A DNA stretch of 64,000 nt from Bacteroidales bacterium. GTDB taxonomy: Bacteria; Bacteroidota; Bacteroidia; Bacteroidales; UBA12077. The stretch spans positions 1 through 64,000 of the forward strand of contig DAOWGM010000144.1 in NCBI GenBank assembly GCA_030637515.1, written 5' to 3'. Positions 9,201 through 15,572 of the stretch are shown piece after piece. The notes under the pieces were generated by a model. It saw only the letters and a program-made list of their open reading frames with translations, was not told the DNA's origin and searched no databases. The first letter of the stretch is position 1; every line of letters begins with the position of its first letter. Both the position numbers and the translations under genes were made by a program.

Positions 9201-9681
9201 TAGATCCGTCCTTCTCAGATTTTTTTAATTCTTTCTTTTTATCATTTTTCCATATTATTTCTTTGGCTTTAATACTATTTAAAAACCCCAATAGTAAATT
9301 AGACAAATTTAGAATTAGATCTCGCTCTTCTTTTAGAAATGGTCCTTCATATAAACGAGGAAACATTTTCAAATAATATATTTCAATGGATCCCTCATCT
9401 CCATCAATTGTTTGAAAATTCTGTTTTTGAGACCATTCAGTTTCTTTGAAATCAGGACTTCTGAATTCGTGTCCACCAAATACAATTCTTGAAACAGTAT
9501 AATCAGGATACTGCCATGCTTTTGGTAGGCGCAGCGTAACCTTTTGAAGAGTTTCTTCAACTGATTTACCTTCTTTAATTATTTTCGTAGTTTCGTTAAT
9601 ACAAGCAAGTTCTTTTAATCTTTCTTTGTTTTCGGCTAAGAGCTTGTTTATATCATTATTTTGGTTGGATTGATCAGCCAT
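6214..9681 (-). CDS. Sensor / tandem-receiver / ATP-grasp protein (1155 aa)
   Basis: Paralogue of the downstream 991-aa protein with an added N-terminal sensor. I prefer ATG 9681 (MADQSNQ) over 9729, which would add 16 unlikely residues. From 9681: a GAF-like sensor (about 15-135) with KELACINE, LPKAWQYP, GSIEIYY and LKEERDLIL; a charged linker; a degenerate receiver (about 190-330) with Met instead of Asp in DLVILMM; an intact receiver (about 340-480) with E345/D346, D416, S450 and K469; a PPDK_N-type ATP-grasp domain with GGKGRGL (604-610), AVRSSS and LLQIKPL; and the C-terminal GPGRWGT (1043-1049) and GSHFFHN region. No phosphohistidine or PEP-binding domain follows. The sensor matches that of the convergent nucleotidyltransferase, which links the two transcription units. 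It is likely cytoplasmic because it lacks membrane segments. Confidence 0.75.
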   Translation of the reverse strand: MADQSNQNNDINKLLAENKERLKELACINETTKIIKEGKSVEETLQKVTLRLPKAWQYPDYTVSRIVFGGHEFRSPDFKETEWSQKQNFQTIDGDEGSIEIYYLKMFPRLYEGPFLKEERDLILNLSNLLLGFLNSIKAKEIIWKNDKKKELKKSEKDGSKKILNSRQLLQKFLNKHNADRDLLHDLMPFKVKEILLVANLYDAYSIEKEGRFSEHILGEYHQLNLTSLPRVTGVSNEDETIEALENKHYDLVILMMGVDKKTPLKIAGTIKDKYQYIPTFLLLNNNSDLAVLEEEKRDLKDIDKIFIWNGDSKVFFAMVKLIEDMVNADNDTKIGLTRIILLVEDSPKYYSRYLPMLYKIIMEQTQRLIEDVNTDDLYKVLKMRARPKILLAHNYEEAMGIFNQYKDYFLCVISDVCFPKNNKLNNNAGFELVKFIKENVLNLPTVLQSSDPENAKKAYEIKSNFINKNSESLLQDLKSFINYHLGFGHFVYRDNQGRQIAVAKSMLEFESFLKTVPEDSLIYHAVKNQFSLWLMARGEIQIAKIINPLKISDFKSPNQLRDFLINILRLYRNEQEKGKIVNFNEAAVLEENNIVSLAPGALGGKGRGLAFVNTLIYNFKFKELLPLINVRTPKTSIIGTEEFDIFIESNHLVDKIHDISDYSELRKDFLAGELSYSLKKKLKIFLKLITKPIAVRSSSLFEDSINQPFSGIFETYILPNNHVDFEQRLKQLMDAIKLVFVSIYSKNARTYFKAIDYKVEEEKMAVVLQEVVGQQFDKYYYPHISGTAQSHNFYPVAHMKPDEGFAVAALGLGQYVVEGEKAFRFSPSYPNLEIVSTKDLYKGSQVYFYAVNFDKEDINLLEGEDAGLIRLDIDESEKHGTLKHLASVYDPENDRVSPGLDSYGPRIVNFANILKYEYIPLAKTINVILDVVKEALGSPVEIEFAVDLTKDKSGLASFYLLQIKPLVCHEDDYHVDVNKIDKEHLVLYSEKTMGNGKIQNIKDVIFVMPEKFDNTKTMEMKDEIDEMNQRMQEAGKKYILIGPGRWGTRDRFIGIPVAWPQISNAKIIVEMSLNEFNLDASLGSHFFHNVTSMNVGYFSVDHKSIKDRIAWEVLNKQKVVSESKYFKHIEFKKPLTITMDGRKRFSAITWSNDN

Positions 9682-9925
9682 TAAAAAATATTTTAAAGAT
9701 TTATTCCAGATGCTTCTAATTAAACACATTCCTTAAACTTACATGTTCAATAAATGATATGTAAGCATTCAAAGAAAATATCACTTATAAATATAGATGT
9801 TTTTTGGGGCAGATGAAAGTTATTAGCTTCTAAATTAATAGAACAAAAAAGGATAAAATAAAATTAAGGATCCTCTCAATATAAATGATATAAAAGACAA
9901 ATTTGCTATAAATAATGAGTCAAAT

Positions 9926-9958
9926 AAAAAAAGGGGTAACTACTGTTACCCCTTTTTT
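9926..9958 (-). terminator. Intrinsic terminator after korAB (bidirectional in form)
   Basis: A perfect 8-bp stem GGGGTAAC/GTTACCCC (9933-9940 and 9945-9952) with a four-base loop, flanked by seven A on the left and six T on the right. It could stop transcription on either strand. It sits 19 bases past the korB stop, and the plus strand has no gene running into it. Confidence 0.85.
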
Positions 9959-9976
9959 CTATATTTAATAATATGA

Positions 9977-10996
9977 TTAAACTTCCCAGGTAGTTCCGCT
10001 CTTTAACAAATCGTCAACACAATTAAGCGAAGATTTTGCTTTTACTTCTTCAACTTGTTTTTGAACGGCTCCATCATAAGTTTGAGCCTTAACACCTCTA
10101 ATTACACCAAAAGCTACAGGATGTTCTGGATACTGCATATTAGCTAACATCAAATGTAATCCTGGATTTACAGTTTCTGAATTATGAACTAATAAATCTT
10201 TTTCTGAATATTCACCACCTAATTCAACAACCTTAAGTTTTAAATTCTCAGTGTCAAGAATTAAACCTTTATCTCTGTTAGTTCCAAAGATCATTGGTTC
10301 TCCATGTCTTAAAACAATAGTACGGTCTGCTTTGTGTTCTCTGTCTGATATAGCTGCATGCGTTTTATCATTATAAATAACACAGTTCTGTAGAACCTCA
10401 ACTACTGTTGCACCATGATGTCTCCCTGCCTGAAGAAATATTTCCTGACATAACTTAATATTACTGTCAATTGATCTTGCAAAGAATTTCCCTTGTGCTC
10501 CAATTACCAATTCACCAGGATGAAATGGATGTTCAACAGTTCCGTAAGGAGAAGTTTTTGTTACTGATCCAAATTGAGATGTAGGAGAATATTGTCCTTT
10601 TGTAAGACCATATATCTCATTATTAAACAAAATAATATTTAAGTCTATATTTCTTCTAATTGCATGTATAAAATGGTTACCTCCAATTGCCATAGCATCA
10701 CCATCACCAGTAATTTGCCAAACGTTTAGATTTGGATTTGCAACTTTCACACCTGAAGCAATAGCTGATGCCCGACCGTGAATACTATGAAAACCATATG
10801 TATTCATATAATAAGGGAATCGAGAAGAACAACCAATACCAGAAATAAAGGCAAAATCTTCTTTTTTAGTATCTAAGTCAGGTAAAGCTCTTTGTATGGC
10901 ATTCATTATTGCATGATCACCACAACCAGGACACCATCTAACTTCCTGGTCACTTTTAAAATCCTTTGGAGTATATAAGTTTTGTGTTTCAGCCAT
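9977..10996 (-). CDS. korB: 2-oxoacid:ferredoxin oxidoreductase, beta subunit
   Basis: TPP-binding subunit of the enzyme that interconverts 2-oxoglutarate (or another 2-oxoacid) and its acyl-CoA using ferredoxin. The 339 residues show WCPGCGDH with Cys22 and Cys25, a further Cys56, and the TPP/Mg motif GDGDAMAIGGNH followed by an NNEIYGLTKGQ segment. These cysteines, with one more further on, normally hold a 4Fe-4S cluster. It lies two bases after korA. Assignment to 2-oxoglutarate instead of pyruvate rests on the two-subunit architecture, and the substrate cannot be fixed from sequence alone. No separate ferredoxin-like delta subunit is present nearby. Confidence 0.9.
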   Translation of the reverse strand: MAETQNLYTPKDFKSDQEVRWCPGCGDHAIMNAIQRALPDLDTKKEDFAFISGIGCSSRFPYYMNTYGFHSIHGRASAIASGVKVANPNLNVWQITGDGDAMAIGGNHFIHAIRRNIDLNIILFNNEIYGLTKGQYSPTSQFGSVTKTSPYGTVEHPFHPGELVIGAQGKFFARSIDSNIKLCQEIFLQAGRHHGATVVEVLQNCVIYNDKTHAAISDREHKADRTIVLRHGEPMIFGTNRDKGLILDTENLKLKVVELGGEYSEKDLLVHNSETVNPGLHLMLANMQYPEHPVAFGVIRGVKAQTYDGAVQKQVEEVKAKSSLNCVDDLLKSGTTWEV

Positions 10997-10998
10997 GA

Positions 10999-12846
10999 TT
11001 AATCCTCCAATATTTTTTCAAAATGTTCTTCTAATTCGATAATTGTAAATGGTAATCCCTGTACTTTATTATACTGTAAATATTTGAATTCAGGATTAGT
11101 CATTCTTAAATAATCTGCAAATTGTCCCATATTATTTTCGCAAACTACTATTTTATTAAACTTGCTAAAAACGTCTTTAACATTCAACGGTAAAGGTTTA
11201 ATATAATTAAAGTGAGCAAGGCTTACTTTTTTACCCTTAGCCTGTATCTGACTTACTGCTGTAGCAACATGACCATATGTTCCACCCCATCCAACAACAA
11301 GTAATTCTCCAGATTCTTCACCTTCAACTTTAAGTTTAGGAATTGTATTGGCAATTCTTTGCACTTTTTCTTCACGAATATCAATCATCTTTTGATGATT
11401 CATCGGATCATGAGAAACTGCACCTGTTAATTCATCTTTTTCAAGTCCACCAATTCTATGCTCTAAACCTTTTGTGCCAGGAACTGCCCATGTTCTTGCA
11501 AGCTTCTCAGCATCTCTTGCATAAGGTTGCCAGTTTTCTGTTCCTTCTTTAACTACTGGAGCATTTATTTCAGGATACTCAGACATTAGCGGAATTCGCC
11601 ATGGTTCTGATCCATTCGCAATAAATCCATCAGTTAATAAAATAACTGGTGTCATATGTTCTACTGAAATCCTTGCAGCTTCAAAAGCATAATGGAAACA
11701 ATCAGAAGGAGTACTTGCAGCAATAACTGCTACTGGACTTTCTCCGTTTCTTCCATATAACGCTTGCATTAAATCTGATTGTTCAGGTTTTGTTGGTAAA
11801 CCAGTTGATGGTCCACCTCTTTGTACGTTTACAATAACTAATGGCAACTCTGTCATAACTGCCAAACCAATTGCCTCCGCTTTAAGTGCTAAACCAGGTC
11901 CAGATGTTGTGGTAACAGCAAGATCTCCAGCAAAACTAGCTCCGATAGAAGTACAAATACCTGCTATTTCATCTTCAGCCTGAAATGTTTTGACTCCAAG
12001 ATCGTTTCTATTAGAAAGTTCCTGTAAAATTTCAGTTGCAGGAGTTATAGGGTATGAACCACAAAACAATTCCAAATTAGCTTTTTCAGCTGCAGCAATA
12101 AAGCCCCAAGCTGTTGCTAAGTTTCCATTTATATTTCTGTATGTTCCACTTTCGATCTTAGCAGGACTGATCTTATACGATGGAGTCAAGTGTTCCATTG
12201 TTTCGGCATAATTGTATCCTGCCCTTAAAACAGTTTTGTTAGCATCAATAACAAGAGGTTTCTTTTTAAATTTCTTCTCAAAGAATTCTTCAGTATAATT
12301 TAACGGACGATCAAAGATCCAGTATACCATACCAAGAGCAAACATATTTTTACTTCTAAGTATACTTTTAGGATCAAGACCCATATCTTTTAAAGCTTCT
12401 TTTGTTAATGAGCTAATCGGAGCTTCAATTATATTATAACCATCAAGTTTGTCTTCTTTAATAGGATCTTCAGTTTTATATCCTGCTTTTTTCAATCCCT
12501 TTTCGTCAAAACTGTCTTCATCAATTATAATTGTTCCGCCTTCTTTCACCCATTTAGCTGTTGCTTTTAGCGCAGCGGGGTTCATAGCAATTAAAATATC
12601 GGCATAATCGCCAGGAGTTTTAATTGCAGTTTGTCCAACATGTACCTGGAATCCTGACACTCCTCCAACAGTGCCTTGTGGGGCTCTAATTTCTGATGGA
12701 TAATCAGGAAACGTGGAAAGATCATTTCCAATAAATGCCGAAGTATCTGAAAACAGATTTCCGGTAAGTTGCATACCATCTCCGGAATCGCCCGAAAACC
12801 TTATAACGACCTCTTCGCGTTCGATGGCACCTGCTTTTTTACTCAT
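10999..12846 (-). CDS. korA: 2-oxoacid:ferredoxin oxidoreductase, fused gamma-alpha subunit
   Basis: A 615-residue partner of korB. Residues about 8-200 are the gamma domain (FSGDSGDGMQLTGNLF near the start), which binds CoA and helps catalysis. Residues about 215-615 are the pyrimidine-binding alpha domain, with GSYPITPATEILQELS, an EDEIAG segment, TTTSGPGLALKAEAIG and QRGGPSTGLPTKPEQSDL. This gamma-alpha fusion is typical of the two-subunit Kor/OGOR enzymes of Bacteroidota and archaea. Its leader carries a long stem-loop at 12893-12930. With korB it forms a simple two-gene operon ending at the terminator at 9926-9958. Confidence 0.9.
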   Translation of the reverse strand: MSKKAGAIEREEVVIRFSGDSGDGMQLTGNLFSDTSAFIGNDLSTFPDYPSEIRAPQGTVGGVSGFQVHVGQTAIKTPGDYADILIAMNPAALKATAKWVKEGGTIIIDEDSFDEKGLKKAGYKTEDPIKEDKLDGYNIIEAPISSLTKEALKDMGLDPKSILRSKNMFALGMVYWIFDRPLNYTEEFFEKKFKKKPLVIDANKTVLRAGYNYAETMEHLTPSYKISPAKIESGTYRNINGNLATAWGFIAAAEKANLELFCGSYPITPATEILQELSNRNDLGVKTFQAEDEIAGICTSIGASFAGDLAVTTTSGPGLALKAEAIGLAVMTELPLVIVNVQRGGPSTGLPTKPEQSDLMQALYGRNGESPVAVIAASTPSDCFHYAFEAARISVEHMTPVILLTDGFIANGSEPWRIPLMSEYPEINAPVVKEGTENWQPYARDAEKLARTWAVPGTKGLEHRIGGLEKDELTGAVSHDPMNHQKMIDIREEKVQRIANTIPKLKVEGEESGELLVVGWGGTYGHVATAVSQIQAKGKKVSLAHFNYIKPLPLNVKDVFSKFNKIVVCENNMGQFADYLRMTNPEFKYLQYNKVQGLPFTIIELEEHFEKILED

Positions 12847-12892
12847 AATAAATTTTAATTTTGTAGATTAAATTAACAGATATTTAAAATAT

Positions 12893-12930
12893 AAATGCAC
12901 ATGGAAGAGTTCCCTTTTCCATATGCATTT
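12893..12930 (-). promoter_or_regulatory. Stem-loop in the korA leader
   Basis: AAATGCACATGGAA (12893-12906) pairs with TTCCATATGCATTT (12917-12930), a 14-bp stem with one mismatch and a ten-base loop. On the minus strand it lies about 47 bases upstream of the korA ATG. It has no U-run, so it is not a classical terminator. It could be an mRNA stability or translation-control element, or a DNA operator. A possible -7 box TAATTTTG lies upstream at 12993-13000. Confidence 0.45.
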
Positions 12931-13098
12931 CCATAAGTCTTTATTCTTATCCTGTAATGTCTCTATAACAAAACAATTGATTATTTCTGAGACAAAATTA
13001 AGCAATGTAAATTAATTATTAAGTAAAATTTCAATTAAATTTTAATATAATTAACATGATTTTTCTCACTTTTCTCTAAATATGATTATTTCTTATTG

Positions 13099-13106
13099 TA
13101 ATTTTG
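13099..13106 (+). promoter_or_regulatory. Possible -7 box for the gamma carbonic anhydrase gene
   Basis: TAATTTTG fits TAnnTTTG and is correctly placed 29 bases before the ATG. I see no convincing TTG box at the usual distance upstream, so the call is weak. Confidence 0.3.
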
Positions 13107-13134
13107 TAAAAATCAAGAATACAGACACTTATTT

Positions 13135-13653
13135 ATGGCTTTAATAAAATCAGTTAGAGGATTTACTCCTCAATTAGGTAATAATTGTTACTTAGCAGAA
13201 AATTCAACTATTGTTGGAGATGTAATAGTAGGAAACAATTGCAGTTTTTGGTTTAATTCTGTTGTTAGAGGAGATGTGAATTCAATTAGAATAGGAAACA
13301 AAGTAAACATTCAGGATGGAGCTGTGTTGCATTGCACATATAAAAAGACCACAATTCATTTAGGTGATAATGTTTGTGTAGGACACAATGCTCTGATTCA
13401 TGGAGCAACAATTCATGATAATGTTTTAATAGGTATGGGAGCTATTATTATGGATAATGCTATAATAAATGAGAACTCGATTATTGCGGCAGGATCTCTT
13501 GTATTAGAAAATTCAGTAATTGAATCGGGATTTATTTATGGTGGTGTTCCTGCTAAAAAAATAAAATCTATTGATGAAAATGAAGTAAAAGAAAAGATTC
13601 TGAAAACTGCTAATAACTACATTATGTATTCAAAATGGTATGATGAATTATAA
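13135..13653 (+). CDS. Gamma-class carbonic anhydrase family protein
   Basis: A 172-residue left-handed beta-helix protein built of hexapeptide repeats such as IVGDVI, IGNKVN and LIGMGA. The three metal-binding histidines of the family are at the expected positions: H66 (LHC), H84 (VGHN) and H89 (IHGA). It forms trimers and binds zinc or iron. Many YrdA/PaaY-like members have uncertain or weak CO2-hydration activity, so the reaction is not certain. A TAATTTTG box at 13099-13106 gives a possible -7 element with a leader of about 22 bases. The 3' end overlaps the convergent murI gene by six bases. Confidence 0.88.
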   Translation: MALIKSVRGFTPQLGNNCYLAENSTIVGDVIVGNNCSFWFNSVVRGDVNSIRIGNKVNIQDGAVLHCTYKKTTIHLGDNVCVGHNALIHGATIHDNVLIGMGAIIMDNAIINENSIIAAGSLVLENSVIESGFIYGGVPAKKIKSIDENEVKEKILKTANNYIMYSKWYDEL

Positions 13654-14439
13654 CTCATTAACATCATAATCAGCATCAGTAATTTCTTTTAACATTGAAC
13701 TAAGCACACTTGAACTCCCTGAACAATAAAATGTATATTCAGGTTTACAGTTCTCATTTTTTGCTAAATTATTTAGCTCCAAAACTCTTTTTGTCTGCAT
13801 TACTATTGCTGGAGAAGGATCTACTATATTTACATGTGAAGGCAAGGCTGCTTTTAAGACATCTATTAAAAAGGGGTAATGAGTACAACCAAGTACGAGA
13901 TGGTCTATCTCTTTTTCAATTAAAGGCTTTACAAGAGATGTAATATGGTCTATTGTTTCCGGTTCGTTTATTAAACCTTTCTCAACTATTTCCACCAGCT
14001 TATCTCCAACTTTAATATTTACTTCAACATCTTTTGCATATCTATTACTTGTGTCGTTGTACAATTTCCCGTTAAAAGTTCCTTCCGTAGCAAGCACTGC
14101 AATTCTTTTAGTCTTTGAATTCAATGCAGCAGGCTTTACAGCAGGTTCCATCCCAATAAATGGGACCGTATATTTTAAACGTAAAAAATCTATTGCTGAT
14201 GCTGTTGCAGTATTACATGCTACTATAATTAGTTTGCAGTTTTTAGAAATTAAGAAATCAACAACATCTGAAGCAAGTTTTTCAATTTCATCCTGTTTTC
14301 GAGGACCATATGGACAATTAGCATTATCAGCAAAATAGATAACAGATTCATTTGGAAGCACGGCAACAAGCTCTTTCCAAACTGACAGACCACCTACGCC
14401 TGAATCAAATATTCCTATTGGACTATTTCTTCTATCCAT
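13648..14439 (-). CDS. murI: Glutamate racemase
   Basis: Converts L-glutamate to D-glutamate for peptidoglycan stem peptides, in the cytoplasm and without a cofactor. The 263 residues carry the family signatures GIFDSGVGGLSVWKEL at the N-terminus, the first catalytic cysteine in VACNTATASA and the second in LGCTHYPFL. The length is normal. It lies downstream of bamA and the two ompH genes on the same strand. A strong terminator-like hairpin at 14445-14477 separates it from them, with its U-run ending only five bases before the murI ATG. Expression therefore needs read-through or a promoter I cannot see. Confidence 0.95.
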   Translation of the reverse strand: MDRRNSPIGIFDSGVGGLSVWKELVAVLPNESVIYFADNANCPYGPRKQDEIEKLASDVVDFLISKNCKLIIVACNTATASAIDFLRLKYTVPFIGMEPAVKPAALNSKTKRIAVLATEGTFNGKLYNDTSNRYAKDVEVNIKVGDKLVEIVEKGLINEPETIDHITSLVKPLIEKEIDHLVLGCTHYPFLIDVLKAALPSHVNIVDPSPAIVMQTKRVLELNNLAKNENCKPEYTFYCSGSSSVLSSMLKEITDADYDVNEL

Positions 14440-14444
14440 TGTAC

Positions 14445-14477
14445 AAAAAGACCATCTTTAATTCCTTAAAGATGGTC
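14445..14477 (-). terminator. Intrinsic terminator between ompH and murI
   Basis: A perfect 12-bp stem, GACCATCTTTAA (14450-14461) and its complement (14466-14477), has a four-base loop. On the minus strand it is followed by five T (14445-14449). It lies 23 bases past the ompH stop and directly before the murI start codon at 14439, so it ends the envelope operon and may attenuate murI. Confidence 0.8.
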
Positions 14478-14499
14478 AAAAATATTTAATTTCTTAGTA

Positions 14500-15012
14500 C
14501 TATTCTATTTCTAATTCTGTTTTTACTAAAGGTAAAATATCAATACTTGTTTCTGAGAAATATACAACTCCTCCAGCACCAAGATCGAAGATATAAGTAA
14601 ATCCATTTGCTTTAGCTACTTTCTCAATTGCAGCCTGAGCTTTATCCATAATAGGCTGGAATAATTCACCTTCTTTTTGCTGTAAATCCTGCTGAGCTGT
14701 TTGTTGAAAACCCTGAATTCGTTGTTGCATTTCTTGAATTTCAGCTTCTTTTGATTGACGTACAAGGTCAGAATATGATTCTTGTTTCTCAAGATAAGCA
14801 CTTACCTTAGTTTGATACTCAACCTGCATTGTTTCAATTTCTTTTTGCAACATTTGGCTGTAATCCTGAAGCTCAAGTCTTGCACTATCTCTCTCTGGCA
14901 TTACAGAAAGCAATTCTCCTGAATTAATATGTCCGAATTTAAAATCCTGAGCAAACACTGTTGATCCTGAAACCAATACAGCTAATACTAATATTCCAAT
15001 AATTTTTTTCAT
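14500..15012 (-). CDS. OmpH/Skp-family periplasmic chaperone
   Basis: A periplasmic holdase that delivers unfolded outer-membrane proteins to BamA. I chose the ATG at 15012 (MKKIIGILVLAVL), which begins directly with a signal peptide ending near VFAQ. Codons at 15021 and 15039 would only add a hydrophilic lead. The mature part starts FKFGHINSGELLSVMPE and continues into a long glutamine- and glutamate-rich coiled coil (about residues 45-115), then a conserved IFDLGAGGVVYF strand. This matches the Skp pattern of a trimeric body with helical arms. It is the second of two adjacent ompH genes and the last gene before the terminator. Confidence 0.88.
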   Translation of the reverse strand: MKKIIGILVLAVLVSGSTVFAQDFKFGHINSGELLSVMPERDSARLELQDYSQMLQKEIETMQVEYQTKVSAYLEKQESYSDLVRQSKEAEIQEMQQRIQGFQQTAQQDLQQKEGELFQPIMDKAQAAIEKVAKANGFTYIFDLGAGGVVYFSETSIDILPLVKTELEIE

Positions 15013-15049
15013 ATGTTTCATTTTATTAATTATATGCAAATTTAAAAAA

Positions 15050-15562
15050 TTAATTTTTATAGCCTAACTTTTCTAACACTTCATCGCTTTTATCAAATTT
15101 TGGATCGGTAAACAATATTGTTGCACCAGCTGCTGTATCGAAAATAATAGCGTAATTTCCTTTTTCAGCTATATCTTTTATTACATTAAAAATCTCATCC
15201 TGAATAGGTTTTATTAACTCTTGTCGTTTTTTAAAAAGCTCTCCTTTTGTACCAAAAAACCTACGCTGTAGATCTTTTACAACTCTTTCTTTGGCCGAAA
15301 TTTCTAATTTCCTTTGTTTAATCATTTCCTCTGTTAATAAGATCTTTTCTATATTGAAATCTTTTAACATTAATTCGACTTCCGCATAGCCGGTTTCAAT
15401 TTCTTTTTGCCAATCCTGCGATAACTTATTTAACTTATCCTGAGCTGCTTTATATGCCGGAATATTATTTAAAATATAATCTGTATCGACAAATGCATAC
15501 CTCTGAGCAAATAAGGTTGTTGAGATTAAAGCAAATATTAGTCCAAAAAGTACTTTTTTCAT
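15050..15562 (-). CDS. OmpH/Skp-family periplasmic chaperone (first copy)
   Basis: Same family and role as the next gene downstream, which it precedes by 37 bases. The ATG at 15562 (MKKVLFGLIFALI) starts a signal peptide ending at LFAQ and leaves a ten-base gap after bamA. The upstream ATG at 15589 would overlap bamA and place nine polar residues before the signal, so I reject it. The mature protein begins RYAFVDTDYILNNIPAY and contains a basic coiled coil (about residues 40-125) and a terminal IIFDTAAGATILF strand. Tandem ompH genes after bamA are a standard Bacteroidota arrangement. The two copies are clearly diverged. Confidence 0.88.
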   Translation of the reverse strand: MKKVLFGLIFALISTTLFAQRYAFVDTDYILNNIPAYKAAQDKLNKLSQDWQKEIETGYAEVELMLKDFNIEKILLTEEMIKQRKLEISAKERVVKDLQRRFFGTKGELFKKRQELIKPIQDEIFNVIKDIAEKGNYAIIFDTAAGATILFTDPKFDKSDEVLEKLGYKN

Positions 15563-15572
15563 ATTATTTGAT

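Noticed and set aside
3225-9681. Calling the two large minus-strand proteins phosphoenolpyruvate synthases
   Set aside because: The ATP-grasp domain is present, but the TSHxAI phosphohistidine domain and the PEP-binding barrel are missing, so the canonical reaction cannot be supported.
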